A stretch of DNA of 64,000 nt from Enterovibrio calviensis DSM 14347 (lineage in GTDB: Bacteria; Pseudomonadota; Gammaproteobacteria; Enterobacterales; Vibrionaceae). Made by a program: the position numbers and the translations under genes. The notes below the pieces were generated by a model, which did no database searches, had not been told where the DNA came from, and saw only the letters and a program-made list of their open reading frames with translations. Of the stretch, positions 46,167-54,602 are shown one piece after another. Numbering within the stretch: the first letter of the stretch is position 1; each line of letters opens with the position of its first letter. The stretch covers positions 1 through 64,000 of the forward strand of contig NZ_JHZA01000008.1 of the NCBI RefSeq assembly GCF_000621165.1, given 5' to 3'.

Positions 46167-48461
46167 TTACGCGGCTTTTCCTTTCTTGCTGTTTTTCGCA
46201 GGCTGTTTGCTTGTATCAACGAACCAAGATGGGTCGAAGTTATCAACCTGAATCGCTCTCGAACGCAGCGCATCAGCATGCTTGATTTTGTCCACCTCTT
46301 CTTGCGTGAGGACATTTAGCGCAACGGCTTGTTCTAGCCTTTCTGCCAGTATGCCCTTCGCAGGAATTTGCCCTTTTTTCGCGGCGACGGCCATTTTCTT
46401 CTCAAGTGGTTTGATGGACACCATTGCTTCAAATGCGCGTTCCATGATGGCGACAGGGTCGTCATCTTTCGTCCCAACATAACAAAGATGCGTGAGACGC
46501 TCGCGATGTGCCCCTGGAGTCATCAGCAAATCAGCGATTTGATTGCTAATGGCATCTGATGGCGCATCGAAATGCAGACCAATTGGGAATAGCAGTGTTT
46601 TCAGCGTACGACCCACCCCCTTACGTGGGAAGTTGTTAAACGCGCCGTCAAAGGCAATGGCGCATTGGTGCAAACAATGCTGCAGTGAGTAGTGAACAAA
46701 CGGCAAATCGGTTTGCTGGCGACCTTCGTCTTCATAGCGTTTCAAAACGGCAGACGCTAAGTAAAGATGGCTTAGCACATCCCCTAAACGGGCAGATAGC
46801 ATTTCACGACGTTTTAACTCGCCGCCGAGTGACAGCATGGAGACGTCTGCGGTTACCGCCAACGCACGGCTCATACGCGACAGCTGACGGTAATAGTCTG
46901 CCGTTTCACCTGACACAGGTGCACTGTTTAGGCGTGAACGGGTAAAGGCGTTGGTGAATGCCATTAACACGTTCTTCGATGCGAAACCGATATGCTTCAT
47001 CAGTAAGCGATCAAACTCTTGCGCGCCTTTTGTTTCGTCGGTGTTCGCTGCCGCTTCCATTTCTTGAAGAACATACGGGTGGCATCGTGTCGCGCCCTGA
47101 CCAAAGATCATCAAGTTACGCGTTAGGATATTTGCGCCTTCTACTGTAATAGCAACGGGCATCCCGAAGTAATGGTGTCCAATGTAGTTCAAAGGCCCCA
47201 ATTGAATGGCGCGTCCTGCATGGATGTCCATGGTGTCATTCAAGATGGTTCGCGCTAGCTCTGTCATGTGATATTTGGCAATCGCAGTAACGATCCCCGG
47301 TTTCTCTTTCATGTCGAGCGAGGTAGTGGTTAGCGTTCGTGCGGCTTCCAACATATAGGTGTAACCACCAATACGTCCCAAGGCTTCGGCAACCCCTTCG
47401 AATTTACCAATGTGCATTCCAAACTGCTTACGCACGTAGGAATAAGCCCCCGTGGTTCGCGCAGCCAAATGACCAACCGCCGTGCCAAGTGCTGGCAATG
47501 AAATACCACGACCGGCTGACAAACACTCCACCAGCATACGCCAGCCTTTGCCGACATAATCTTGTCCACCGATAACCCATTCCATAGGAATGAAAACGTC
47601 ATGTCCTCGCGTTGGGCCGTTCATGAATGACAAACCTAGCGGGTTGTGACGCTCTCCGATCTCAACGCCTTCATGGTCTGTAGGGATCAATGCACACGTA
47701 ATACCGAGGTTTTGAGTATCACCAATCAGTCCGTCTGGGTCATCAAGTTTGAATGCCAAGCCCAGTACTGTGGCCACAGGAGCCAACGTAATGTAGCGCT
47801 TGTTCCACGTCAGACGTATGCCCAGCACCTCTTCACCGTTGAACTTGCCCATGCAAACCACGCCCTTATCAGGGATCGAGCCCGCATCTGAGCCCGCTTC
47901 TGGGCCAGTCAATGCAAAACAAGGGACTTCTTGACCGTTAGCAAGGCGCGGTAACCAGTAGTCTTTTTGCGCTTCGGTACCATAGTGAGTAAGAAGCTCG
48001 CCAGGACCTAGTGAGTTCGGCACCATGACAGTGACCGCTGCACTTAAGCTGCGGGTCGCGATGCGCGATACAATGGTTGAGTTCGCATAGGCTGAAAACG
48101 CCAAACCGCCAAACTCTTTGGGAATGATCAATGAGAAGAATTTTTCTCTTTTGAGGAACTCCCACACCTCAGGAGGCAGATCTTTGCGCTCTTGAACAAC
48201 TTCAAAGTCATTCAGCATTGCCAGTAAGGTTTCCAACTGATTATCAATGAACGCCTGTTCGTCGTCCGACAGTCGAGGCTTAGGGTAGTGCAGCAAGGTT
48301 CCCCAGTTTGGGTTACCAGCGAACAATTCGCCGTCCCACCAAACACTCCCCGCTTCCATTGCTTCGCGTTCAGTGATCGACAGCGGTGGAAGCACTTTCT
48401 TGAAAAACTTAAACGCAGGGTCGCTCAAATAGCGTCTTCTTAGTGATGGTTGAGAGCTCAT
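46167..48461 (-). CDS. fadE: Acyl-CoA dehydrogenase FadE
   Basis: A 764-residue flavoprotein that performs the first oxidation of fatty-acid beta-oxidation. The large C-terminal extension beyond the roughly 380-residue core is typical of FadE. Visible are FFSLIIPKEFGGLAFSAYANS, PCFALTGPEAGSDAGSIPD, RGISLPALGTAVG and the ending KQPAKNSKKGKAA. It is a little shorter than E. coli FadE (814 residues) but in the range of Vibrio proteins. A TetR-type regulator starts 55 bp upstream on the same strand, probably in one transcript. Confidence 0.95.
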   Translation of the reverse strand: MSSQPSLRRRYLSDPAFKFFKKVLPPLSITEREAMEAGSVWWDGELFAGNPNWGTLLHYPKPRLSDDEQAFIDNQLETLLAMLNDFEVVQERKDLPPEVWEFLKREKFFSLIIPKEFGGLAFSAYANSTIVSRIATRSLSAAVTVMVPNSLGPGELLTHYGTEAQKDYWLPRLANGQEVPCFALTGPEAGSDAGSIPDKGVVCMGKFNGEEVLGIRLTWNKRYITLAPVATVLGLAFKLDDPDGLIGDTQNLGITCALIPTDHEGVEIGERHNPLGLSFMNGPTRGHDVFIPMEWVIGGQDYVGKGWRMLVECLSAGRGISLPALGTAVGHLAARTTGAYSYVRKQFGMHIGKFEGVAEALGRIGGYTYMLEAARTLTTTSLDMKEKPGIVTAIAKYHMTELARTILNDTMDIHAGRAIQLGPLNYIGHHYFGMPVAITVEGANILTRNLMIFGQGATRCHPYVLQEMEAAANTDETKGAQEFDRLLMKHIGFASKNVLMAFTNAFTRSRLNSAPVSGETADYYRQLSRMSRALAVTADVSMLSLGGELKRREMLSARLGDVLSHLYLASAVLKRYEDEGRQQTDLPFVHYSLQHCLHQCAIAFDGAFNNFPRKGVGRTLKTLLFPIGLHFDAPSDAISNQIADLLMTPGAHRERLTHLCYVGTKDDDPVAIMERAFEAMVSIKPLEKKMAVAAKKGQIPAKGILAERLEQAVALNVLTQEEVDKIKHADALRSRAIQVDNFDPSWFVDTSKQPAKNSKKGKAA

Positions 48462-48516
48462 GATTCAGATCCTTTTGTTTCGTCAGACGTTAATGTTTTT
48501 TTTTATTCTTATAGTT

Positions 48517-49194
48517 TTAGCTTGCACTGCGCGACGAATCGCTCGATACAAGAGAGAGATCATTACTCACAGGAGCGTCTACGCCCGCCGCCAAGTAAGG
48601 GATCAGTCGGTCCACAATGTCTTCAGTGGAAACATTGTGTCCAAAGTCGTTTTCTGCAATTTCTCCAAGCGCGACATTAGATGCCATGGTGAAAATCACT
48701 GCGCCAAGGGTGAAGTGTAGTCGCCAGAACACGTGTTCTGGTTTAAGAGAAGGGTTGGCTTTCACCACTGCTTGAGTGAACAGTGTGAGTACACTGTCGT
48801 AGCGAGTCGTAATAAACCAGCGCAAGTGCCCTTGCACATCGGTATAGCCTCGGCCTATCAACTGCATGAACACGGAAGCGCCGCGGCGACGGAAAGTGTC
48901 TAGCCCCAATAGTGGCTGCTTCGTGCAGGTAAATACGTCTTCCATCGAGATGCTGTCTTTTACTAGCAGTGTTTTCAGCTCTTTCTCCAGCTGAGGCATA
49001 AACTCTTCGAGGTAACGTGCTAGCACGGCACGCACGAGCGACTTCTTGTCACCAAAGTGATAGTTAACCGACGCGAGGTTAACGCCTGCTTTGCTCGTTA
49101 TTGTGCGAAGAGAGGTATCCTTAAAGCCATGCTCGGCAAACAGTTGCTCAGCCGCATCAAGAATCTTGCCCTTGGTTTCACCTTTCCCTGCCAT
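48517..49194 (-). CDS. psrA: PsrA-like TetR-family regulator
   Basis: A 225-residue TetR regulator. The N-terminal HTH (about residues 5-50) shows KILDAAEQLFAEHGFKDTSLRTITSKAGVNLASVNYHFGDKKSL, and the C-terminal part has the large ligand domain. It lies directly before fadE, as PsrA (a fatty-acid-responsive repressor) does in Pseudomonas and Shewanella. Two starts are possible (49,200 and 49,194); AGGTGA is better spaced for the second. A perfect palindrome just upstream is a likely autoregulatory site. The name PsrA is by similarity and context. Confidence 0.82.
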   Translation of the reverse strand: MAGKGETKGKILDAAEQLFAEHGFKDTSLRTITSKAGVNLASVNYHFGDKKSLVRAVLARYLEEFMPQLEKELKTLLVKDSISMEDVFTCTKQPLLGLDTFRRRGASVFMQLIGRGYTDVQGHLRWFITTRYDSVLTLFTQAVVKANPSLKPEHVFWRLHFTLGAVIFTMASNVALGEIAENDFGHNVSTEDIVDRLIPYLAAGVDAPVSNDLSLVSSDSSRSAS

Positions 49195-49210
49195 ATTCAT
49201 TCACCTGTAT

Positions 49211-49224
49211 TAAACAACCGTTTA
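49211..49224 (-). promoter_or_regulatory. Palindromic operator upstream of the PsrA-like gene
   Basis: TAAAC, four bases, GTTTA is a perfect inverted repeat, 17 bp upstream of the start codon. It matches the AAAC-N2-4-GTTT type of site known for PsrA, so autorepression is likely. Confidence 0.7.
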
Positions 49225-49457
49225 ACTTTACATCTCGTTAGCATTAATAACAAGCCCAAAACATTTACTCTTGAAGCTCCTTCGTGTACCACATTCGACA
49301 CAAAAAAAATTAATCACCTAAATTCAAAATGTTAATCGTCGAACTGGAGGTTTTTTGCTCACTTTTGAGAATTAAAGTGCAGTTGGTGGGAACAAATTCA
49401 GAAAGCGCGGGTCACATATAATGCCACTGCTTTTTTTTGGAATTTTAGATTTTCTAG

Positions 49458-49491
49458 AGCCCGTATCAGATATTGATAGCGGGCTTTTTTT
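49458..49491 (+). terminator. Orphan rightward terminator 1
   Basis: AGCCCG-TATCA and TGATA-G-CGGGCT form an 11-bp stem with one bulged G, followed by seven T. No coding gene precedes it on the plus strand; leftward there is no T-run. Confidence 0.85.
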
Positions 49492-49714
49492 CGACTTGTC
49501 GTCTGACTAACGCGTTGAGAGGCTGGAAATGGGCATCCAAAAATTAAATGCGAATATTTTTGAATTATTTTGAACTTATTCGAATGAGGGGCGTCTGAAT
49601 ACATGTAGATAGATGATAAGTGCCTTTAAATGTAACGCTGGCCGCCAAACATGAATTCTAACTTATCACTAGATGCTGCTGCTTTTTCTTACTCCTGTTT
49701 CAAATTTTTTGTTG

Positions 49715-49741
49715 CCCGCTTCCTCGGAAGCGGGTTTTTTT
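49715..49741 (+). terminator. Orphan rightward terminator 2
   Basis: CCCGCTTC and GAAGCGGG form a perfect 8-bp stem with loop CTCG, then seven T. It resembles terminators of Hfq-dependent small RNAs. No coding gene precedes it on the plus strand. Confidence 0.88.
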
Positions 49742-49802
49742 ATGCTCATTCACTGTGATTTTCAAAATCCATGCGAATTTTTTCTATCCGAGTTCAAGCA
49801 AC

Positions 49803-50639
49803 CTATCCGAGTTCAGGTAATGGCATGTCATATGGCGAGGGATAACGTAAGCGCAAACCCAAATGCTTCACCGTATAGTCGGGAGAAATCCACTTCCCTT
49901 CCCCACCATCTTCAATGAACTCAGGCTCAACCAACCCCATTGCCCCTGCCGCCCAGCGATAAAACTCACTCCGGGAAGGATGCTCAAAAGCACTTAGATG
50001 GAAAGTTTCACCGCCACATTGTTGATGAATGATGGCAGAAATGGCTTGAATACAATCCTCTCGATGGATCAAATTCACGGGGTCTTTTCCACCAGCAATA
50101 CCAGCGCGACCCGCCATGTGCTTCGCGGGGTGACGCGTGTCCCCCACTAATCCAGAAAACCTTAGTACAACACCGCCCTCTGGGAATTGTGTTAACACGT
50201 AGCGTTCAATTTCATTGTGCGCCTTGCCTGATTCCGTATCGGGCTCACACACTGTGCTTTCAACAATTTCGCCTTTCGCTCCGCCATAAACCGACGTGGT
50301 GCTGATGAAAACGAACTGCTTTGTGCCTCCCGCTTTCGCGCGATCCACCAGGTTTTTCATCGCGGTGACGAACGTTTCACGTTCGAACGTGCGTCTACCT
50401 GGTGGAATATTGGCGACAAACACGTCGTTCGAAAACAGTGCTGCTTTCTCATCTTGCGCATTTTCATCATAAATATCGTAAACCACACCTTGAATTCCAT
50501 ACTCCGATAATGCGGCCGCTGCAATGTCGGTTCGCTTTGAGCCGGTGACGTCAAATCCATTGTTGGCGAGATTTTCAGCCAACGCTAAACCGAGCCATCC
50601 ACACCCGCATACTGATACTGTTTTATATGGTTTCGACAT
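49803..50639 (-). CDS. NAD(P)-binding epimerase-like protein (YeeZ-type)
   Basis: A 278-residue Rossmann-fold protein of the extended SDR group. The nucleotide motif appears as SVCGCGWLGLALAENLA (GxGxxG, residues 9-25), followed by VFISTTSVYGG and a QxxxxNEIE region replacing the usual YxxxK. These traits fit YeeZ-like proteins, whose reaction is not established. The ATG at 50639 is preferred to an extension of 20 residues. It stands alone, on the strand opposite to hexR. Confidence 0.82.
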   Translation of the reverse strand: MSKPYKTVSVCGCGWLGLALAENLANNGFDVTGSKRTDIAAAALSEYGIQGVVYDIYDENAQDEKAALFSNDVFVANIPPGRRTFERETFVTAMKNLVDRAKAGGTKQFVFISTTSVYGGAKGEIVESTVCEPDTESGKAHNEIERYVLTQFPEGGVVLRFSGLVGDTRHPAKHMAGRAGIAGGKDPVNLIHREDCIQAISAIIHQQCGGETFHLSAFEHPSRSEFYRWAAGAMGLVEPEFIEDGGEGKWISPDYTVKHLGLRLRYPSPYDMPLPELG

Positions 50640-50954
50640 CGAAAGTTCCCTGTAACCCATTTTCATATACAAGACAAAATCAACGAATGCGTGCCACAAG
50701 ATCGGAATCTAGCGCACGATTGATGAAAAAAAGCTCCGCTTTGGTGTAATTAAGCAACTAAAAGCGTGAATGAATACAAATTTTTTACAGGCAATTCTTG
50801 GTTAAAATGTCATAAAGAGAATTGACCCGTTAGACTCAACTATAACATTGTTGAGCTTAGAGTTATTTGAACCAATGAGGTCAGCAAGGCCCGACTAGCT
50901 ATGTCGACACACCCTGCTGATAATTTAGACATCGGAAGCCAAGCGGTAATCTGA
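50640..50954. other. Divergent gap between the YeeZ-type gene and hexR
   Basis: Divergent promoter region of 315 bp. A TGTAATTA half-site of the kind HexR recognises occurs at 50,743-50,750, but the second half is not convincing. Otherwise nothing was recognised. Confidence 0.5.
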
Positions 50955-51809
50955 ATGAACACGCTAGAAAAAATACAAAAGAATATTGAAAATTTTAGTA
51001 AGTCTGAACGAAAGGTAGCAGAAGTTATTATTGCTTCACCTCAGACTGCCATCCATTCAAGTATTGCTACCTTGGCAAAGATGGCAGACGTGAGTGAACC
51101 TACGGTTAACCGCTTTTGTCGTCGTTTAGACACAAAAGGGTTCCCAGACTTTAAACTGCACCTTGCACAAAGCCTTGCCAACGGCACACCATACGTTAAC
51201 CGTAACGTCGAAGAGCACGACAGTGCCGATGCTTATACCGCGAAGATTTTCGAATCCACCATGGCGTGTCTTGATGTAGCAAAAAACAGCATCGATACTC
51301 TTCAAATTAATCGCGCTGTCGATTTGCTCACTCAAGCGAAGAAAATCTCATTCTTCGGTTTAGGAGCTTCAGCTTCTGTTGCTCACGATGCACAGAACAA
51401 GTTCTTCCGTTTTAACATCCCTATCGTCTGCTTTAATGACATCGTTATGCAGCGCATGAGCTGCATTAACTGCAGCGACGGTGATGTTGTTGTCGTGATT
51501 TCCCACACGGGCCGAACCAAATCCTTGGTTGATGTAGCGACATTGGCAAAAGAGAACGGTGCCACGGTTATCGGTATTACTGAGAAAGGCTCCCCGCTCG
51601 ATAAAGTGTGTTCATTGACCATCACACTTGATGTTCCAGAAGACACCGACATTTATATGCCAATGGCTAGCCGTGTAGTGCAAATGACCGTGATTGATGT
51701 GCTGGCAACGGGATTCACCTTGCGCAGAGGACCAGGCTTCAGAGAGAACCTGAAACGCGTGAAAGATGCGATTAAAGATTCTCGCTTCAACAAAGAAGCA
51801 CTGACCTAA
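50955..51809 (+). CDS. hexR: RpiR-family regulator HexR
   Basis: A 284-residue regulator of central carbon metabolism. The N-terminal HTH_6 domain (1-77) has SIATLAKMADVSEPTVNRFCRRL, and the C-terminal SIS domain (about 120-260; FFGLGASASVAHDAQNKFFR and VVVISHTGRTKS) binds a sugar phosphate such as 2-keto-3-deoxy-6-phosphogluconate. HexR controls glycolytic and gluconeogenic genes in gammaproteobacteria. It is followed by pykA after a terminator, an arrangement that fits a regulator beside one of its targets. Confidence 0.93.
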   Translation: MNTLEKIQKNIENFSKSERKVAEVIIASPQTAIHSSIATLAKMADVSEPTVNRFCRRLDTKGFPDFKLHLAQSLANGTPYVNRNVEEHDSADAYTAKIFESTMACLDVAKNSIDTLQINRAVDLLTQAKKISFFGLGASASVAHDAQNKFFRFNIPIVCFNDIVMQRMSCINCSDGDVVVVISHTGRTKSLVDVATLAKENGATVIGITEKGSPLDKVCSLTITLDVPEDTDIYMPMASRVVQMTVIDVLATGFTLRRGPGFRENLKRVKDAIKDSRFNKEALT

Positions 51810-51826
51810 ATCGACATAGGCAATTG

Positions 51827-51856
51827 AAAGGGTAGACAGAAAGTCTGCCCTTTTTC
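51827..51856 (+). terminator. Intrinsic terminator after hexR
   Basis: AGGGTAGAC and GTCTGCCCT pair (one T-G) around AGAAA, then five T. It separates hexR from pykA. Confidence 0.88.
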
Positions 51857-51954
51857 TTTCTCCGTCACTCTCTCGGCTACACTTACCCTATTAATTCAAA
51901 TATCAATGAATCACCGACATTGAATTTCAATCATCTCATTTTCAGGGGACTTTC

Positions 51955-53400
51955 ATGACTGACCCAATGCGTCGAACGAAAATTGTTACCACCCTAGGGC
52001 CTGCAACTGACAAAGACGGCGTGCTTGAACAGCTCATTGCCAGCGGTGCCAACGTTGTGCGGATGAACTTTTCTCACGGCAGCGCGGAAGACCATATCAA
52101 GCGCGCAGATCAAGTGCGTGAAATCGCGGCAAAATTGGGGACGCACGTCGGTATTCTTGGCGATCTACAAGGCCCTAAAATACGCGTTTCTACGTTCGCT
52201 GACGGAAAAATCAACCTCGCTGTTGGCGACCGCTTTATCCTAGACAGTGACTTACCCGTAGGTAAAGGCGATAAAGACCGAGTTGGCCTCGACTATAAAG
52301 ACCTCCCTAAAGATGTTGGCCCAGACGATATCTTATTGCTGGATGATGGTCGCGTTCAGCTAAAAGTCATCTCAGTAGAAGGCACGTGCGTGCATACCGA
52401 AGTGACCGTTGGTGGACCACTTTCAAATAACAAAGGCATCAACAAAAAAGGGGGCGGTCTTTCTGCTCCAGCTCTAACAGACAAAGACAAGCAAGACATC
52501 CTTACCGCTGCGCAAATTGGTGTCGATTACCTCGCTATCTCTTTCCCTCGTAATGGCGAAGACATGCGCCTTGCGCGTTCATTAGCGCGTGATGCAGGCT
52601 TAGACGCCCGCTTGGTCGCCAAAGTCGAACGTGCCGAAACGGTCGCGACCGATGAAAATATCGATGACATTATCGAAGCGTCAGATGTGGTGATGGTGGC
52701 AAGGGGCGATCTGGGTGTCGAAATTGGTGACCCTGAGCTTGTGGGTGTGCAGAAAAAGCTTATCCGCCGCGCTCGTGCGCTAAACCGCTGCGTGATAACT
52801 GCTACGCAGATGATGGAGTCGATGATCAAAGCGCCGATGCCAACCCGCGCAGAAGTCATGGACGTCGCCAACGCCGTGTTAGATGGAACAGATGCCGTTA
52901 TGCTATCGGCAGAAACGGCAGCGGGTGATTACCCACTTGAAACGGTCAGAGCCATGGCCGAAGTGTGTATTGGGGCAGAAAAAATGCCATCCATTAACGT
53001 CTCCAATCACCGCCTCAACAAAGAATTCGAATTGATTGAAGAAACCGTGTCCATGGCGACTATGTATGCGGCGAACCACATGCCGAAAGTCAAAGCCATG
53101 GTGTCGTTAACGGAATCGGGTAAAACGGCTTTGATGATGTCACGCATCAGTTCGGGCAAACCGATTTTTGCCCTGTCACAACACGAAGCGACATTGCGAA
53201 GAGCCGCTCTTTATCGTGGTGTCACGCCTGTTTATTTCCAAAGTGATACAGGTGCTGGCCCAGACGTGGCTCACAGAGCAATAACCTTGCTTAAGGAACA
53301 AGGCCACCTTCAGCCTTGGGACGTGGTGATTTTCACTCAAGGTGATGTGATGGGTTATGTTGGCGCGACCAACACCATGCGTTTAATTACTGTGACCTGA
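51955..53400 (+). CDS. pykA: Pyruvate kinase (PykA type)
   Basis: A 481-residue glycolytic enzyme that converts phosphoenolpyruvate and ADP to pyruvate and ATP. Visible are [14 protein letters not shown] at the N-terminus, [24 protein letters not shown], the catalytic and metal region [24 protein letters not shown] and the signature [40 protein letters not shown] segment. Length is that of E. coli PykA (480). GGGGAC precedes the ATG. A separate promoter is expected, since a terminator follows hexR. Confidence 0.97.
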   Translation: MTDPMRRTKIVTTLGPATDKDGVLEQLIASGANVVRMNFSHGSAEDHIKRADQVREIAAKLGTHVGILGDLQGPKIRVSTFADGKINLAVGDRFILDSDLPVGKGDKDRVGLDYKDLPKDVGPDDILLLDDGRVQLKVISVEGTCVHTEVTVGGPLSNNKGINKKGGGLSAPALTDKDKQDILTAAQIGVDYLAISFPRNGEDMRLARSLARDAGLDARLVAKVERAETVATDENIDDIIEASDVVMVARGDLGVEIGDPELVGVQKKLIRRARALNRCVITATQMMESMIKAPMPTRAEVMDVANAVLDGTDAVMLSAETAAGDYPLETVRAMAEVCIGAEKMPSINVSNHRLNKEFELIEETVSMATMYAANHMPKVKAMVSLTESGKTALMMSRISSGKPIFALSQHEATLRRAALYRGVTPVYFQSDTGAGPDVAHRAITLLKEQGHLQPWDVVIFTQGDVMGYVGATNTMRLITVT

Positions 53401-53402
53401 TA

Positions 53403-53430
53403 GCTAGAAGCTAGAAGCTAGAAGCTAGAA
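53403..53430. repeat. Heptamer tandem repeat (GCTAGAA)4
   Basis: Four perfect copies of GCTAGAA begin 2 bp after the pykA stop codon and lie just before its terminator. Confidence 0.95.
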
Positions 53431-53442
53431 CAGGTAAGCAAA

Positions 53443-53483
53443 GCCCTTTCCGTTATTTAAAAAAATGGAAGGGGCATTTTTTT
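53443..53483 (+). terminator. Intrinsic terminator after pykA
   Basis: GCCCTTTCC (53,443-53,451) pairs with GGAAGGGGC (53,467-53,475, with one bulge), then a T7 run. The stem contains a 15-base AT-rich loop. Confidence 0.75.
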
Positions 53484-53493
53484 GAGTATGTTA

Positions 53494-54081
53494 TTACTCA
53501 TTAATAGATGCCACCCAATGCGGATTGATCACAGACGTTAAGATATGGTCTTCCCACTGACCATTAATCAGTAGGTAGTCTTTCGCTTCCCCTTCCTTCA
53601 CAAAGCCGGCTTCAAGCAGAACGGATTCGCTACGTGTATTACGCGGCATATAAGAAGCCATGATGCGATGCAGATTTAGGTTATCAAACAGCCATTGGTT
53701 GGTCGCTTTGAGCGAGCGTCTCATTAAGCCTTTCCCTTGAGAGGTTTCAGATAACGAGTACCCGACATTACAGGCGTGAAAAGGAAACTGCATGATGTTG
53801 TTGTAGGTAATCACACCCGCGATTTCATCACTTCCTTCTTCAAAAATCAGAAAGTAATAAGCCAAGCCATGTTTTTGCAGTTCAGTCAGCTGAATAACGC
53901 GTCTTTCCCACCCTTCGTAGGTAAAAAAACCATCCGGCCTTAGCGGCTCCCATGGCGTCAAGAAAGTGCGATTCACCTGAAAATATCGAACCACTCTTGC
54001 GACATCCGCCTTTTGAATCGCTCGAACAACAAGATTATCGACGTTTAAACTGGGGAAAGGGTTTATAATCTCGATTGACAA
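53494..54081 (-). CDS. GNAT-family N-acetyltransferase (RimJ-like)
   Basis: A 195-residue acetyltransferase of the RimJ/RimL group, which acetylates ribosomal-protein N-termini or related amines. The acetyl-CoA motif region is GYSLSETSQGKGLMRRSLKATNQWLFDNLNLHRIMA, and IMASYMPRNTRSESVLLEAGFVKEG is typical. It starts with TTG at 54081, supported by AGGAGG a few bases upstream and no alternative Met in the N-terminal part. It is divergent from ogt with only 31 bp between them. The target is unknown. Confidence 0.88.
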   Translation of the reverse strand: MSIEIINPFPSLNVDNLVVRAIQKADVARVVRYFQVNRTFLTPWEPLRPDGFFTYEGWERRVIQLTELQKHGLAYYFLIFEEGSDEIAGVITYNNIMQFPFHACNVGYSLSETSQGKGLMRRSLKATNQWLFDNLNLHRIMASYMPRNTRSESVLLEAGFVKEGEAKDYLLINGQWEDHILTSVINPHWVASINE

Positions 54082-54112
54082 CTTGCCTCCTGTCTACCTT
54101 TGGACTGGTCTT

Positions 54113-54583
54113 ATGTACTACGATAGCTTCGATTCCCCGCTGGGGAAAATACATATGTTGGCGGATGAATCAGGACTTAGACAACTTTCGTTGTGTCTTC
54201 ATCATCCCTTTGAGCCGAGCCTAGAGTGGAAACACTCCAAATCAAAGATCTCCGCATATCGAAACCAGTTGCTCGAATTTCTTACTGGCGATCGCACCCA
54301 ATTCGACGTTACCCTCGCACCTCATGGCACAGAATTCCAACATCAAGTCTGGCAAGCCATCCGTGACATTCCCTATGGCGAAACACGAACCTATAGCCAG
54401 ATTGCGGAAGCCATTGGAAACCCATTAGCGTGTCGCGCTGTGGGGATGGCAAGTAACGTCAACCCTATTCCTTTTATTGTGCCTTGCCATCGGGTCATTG
54501 GCAGCAATGGAAAACTCACAGGGTATCGCTACGGGGTAGAAATAAAACAAAAACTACTGCAATTAGAAGAAGCGGCAACCTAG
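54113..54583 (+). CDS. ogt: Methylated-DNA-protein-cysteine methyltransferase
   Basis: A 156-residue O6-alkylguanine repair protein that transfers the alkyl group to its own cysteine. The active site is C125 in VPCHRVIGSNGKLTGYRYG, and FQHQVWQAIRDIPYGETRTYSQIAEAIG carries the DNA-binding HTH with its arginine finger in CRAVGMASNVNP. The ATG at 54113 gives the usual start MYYDSFDSPLG; an in-frame TTG 30 bp upstream is unlikely. Length fits Ogt-type proteins, without the Ada regulatory domain. Confidence 0.95.
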   Translation: MYYDSFDSPLGKIHMLADESGLRQLSLCLHHPFEPSLEWKHSKSKISAYRNQLLEFLTGDRTQFDVTLAPHGTEFQHQVWQAIRDIPYGETRTYSQIAEAIGNPLACRAVGMASNVNPIPFIVPCHRVIGSNGKLTGYRYGVEIKQKLLQLEEAAT

Positions 54584-54597
54584 GTTAGCCGCTTTTT
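54571..54597 (+). terminator. Intrinsic terminator overlapping the ogt stop
   Basis: AGCGGC-AAC and GTT-AGCCGCT pair around CTAG, followed by five T; the left arm is inside the ogt coding end. Confidence 0.75.
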
Positions 54598-54602
54598 CAC
54601 GA

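Larger units (their letters stand above)
49225..49802. other. Gene-free interval with two rightward terminators
   Basis: About 580 bp lie between two leftward genes. It contains a TATAAT at 49,429-49,434, a terminator at 49,458-49,491, AT-rich sequence, and a second terminator at 49,715-49,741, both pointing right. No protein-coding frame is convincing. Two short RNAs are the simplest explanation. Confidence 0.6.

Noticed and set aside
50743-50757. HexR operator upstream of hexR
   Set aside because: Only one half (TGTAATTA) is convincing; the inverted half is missing.
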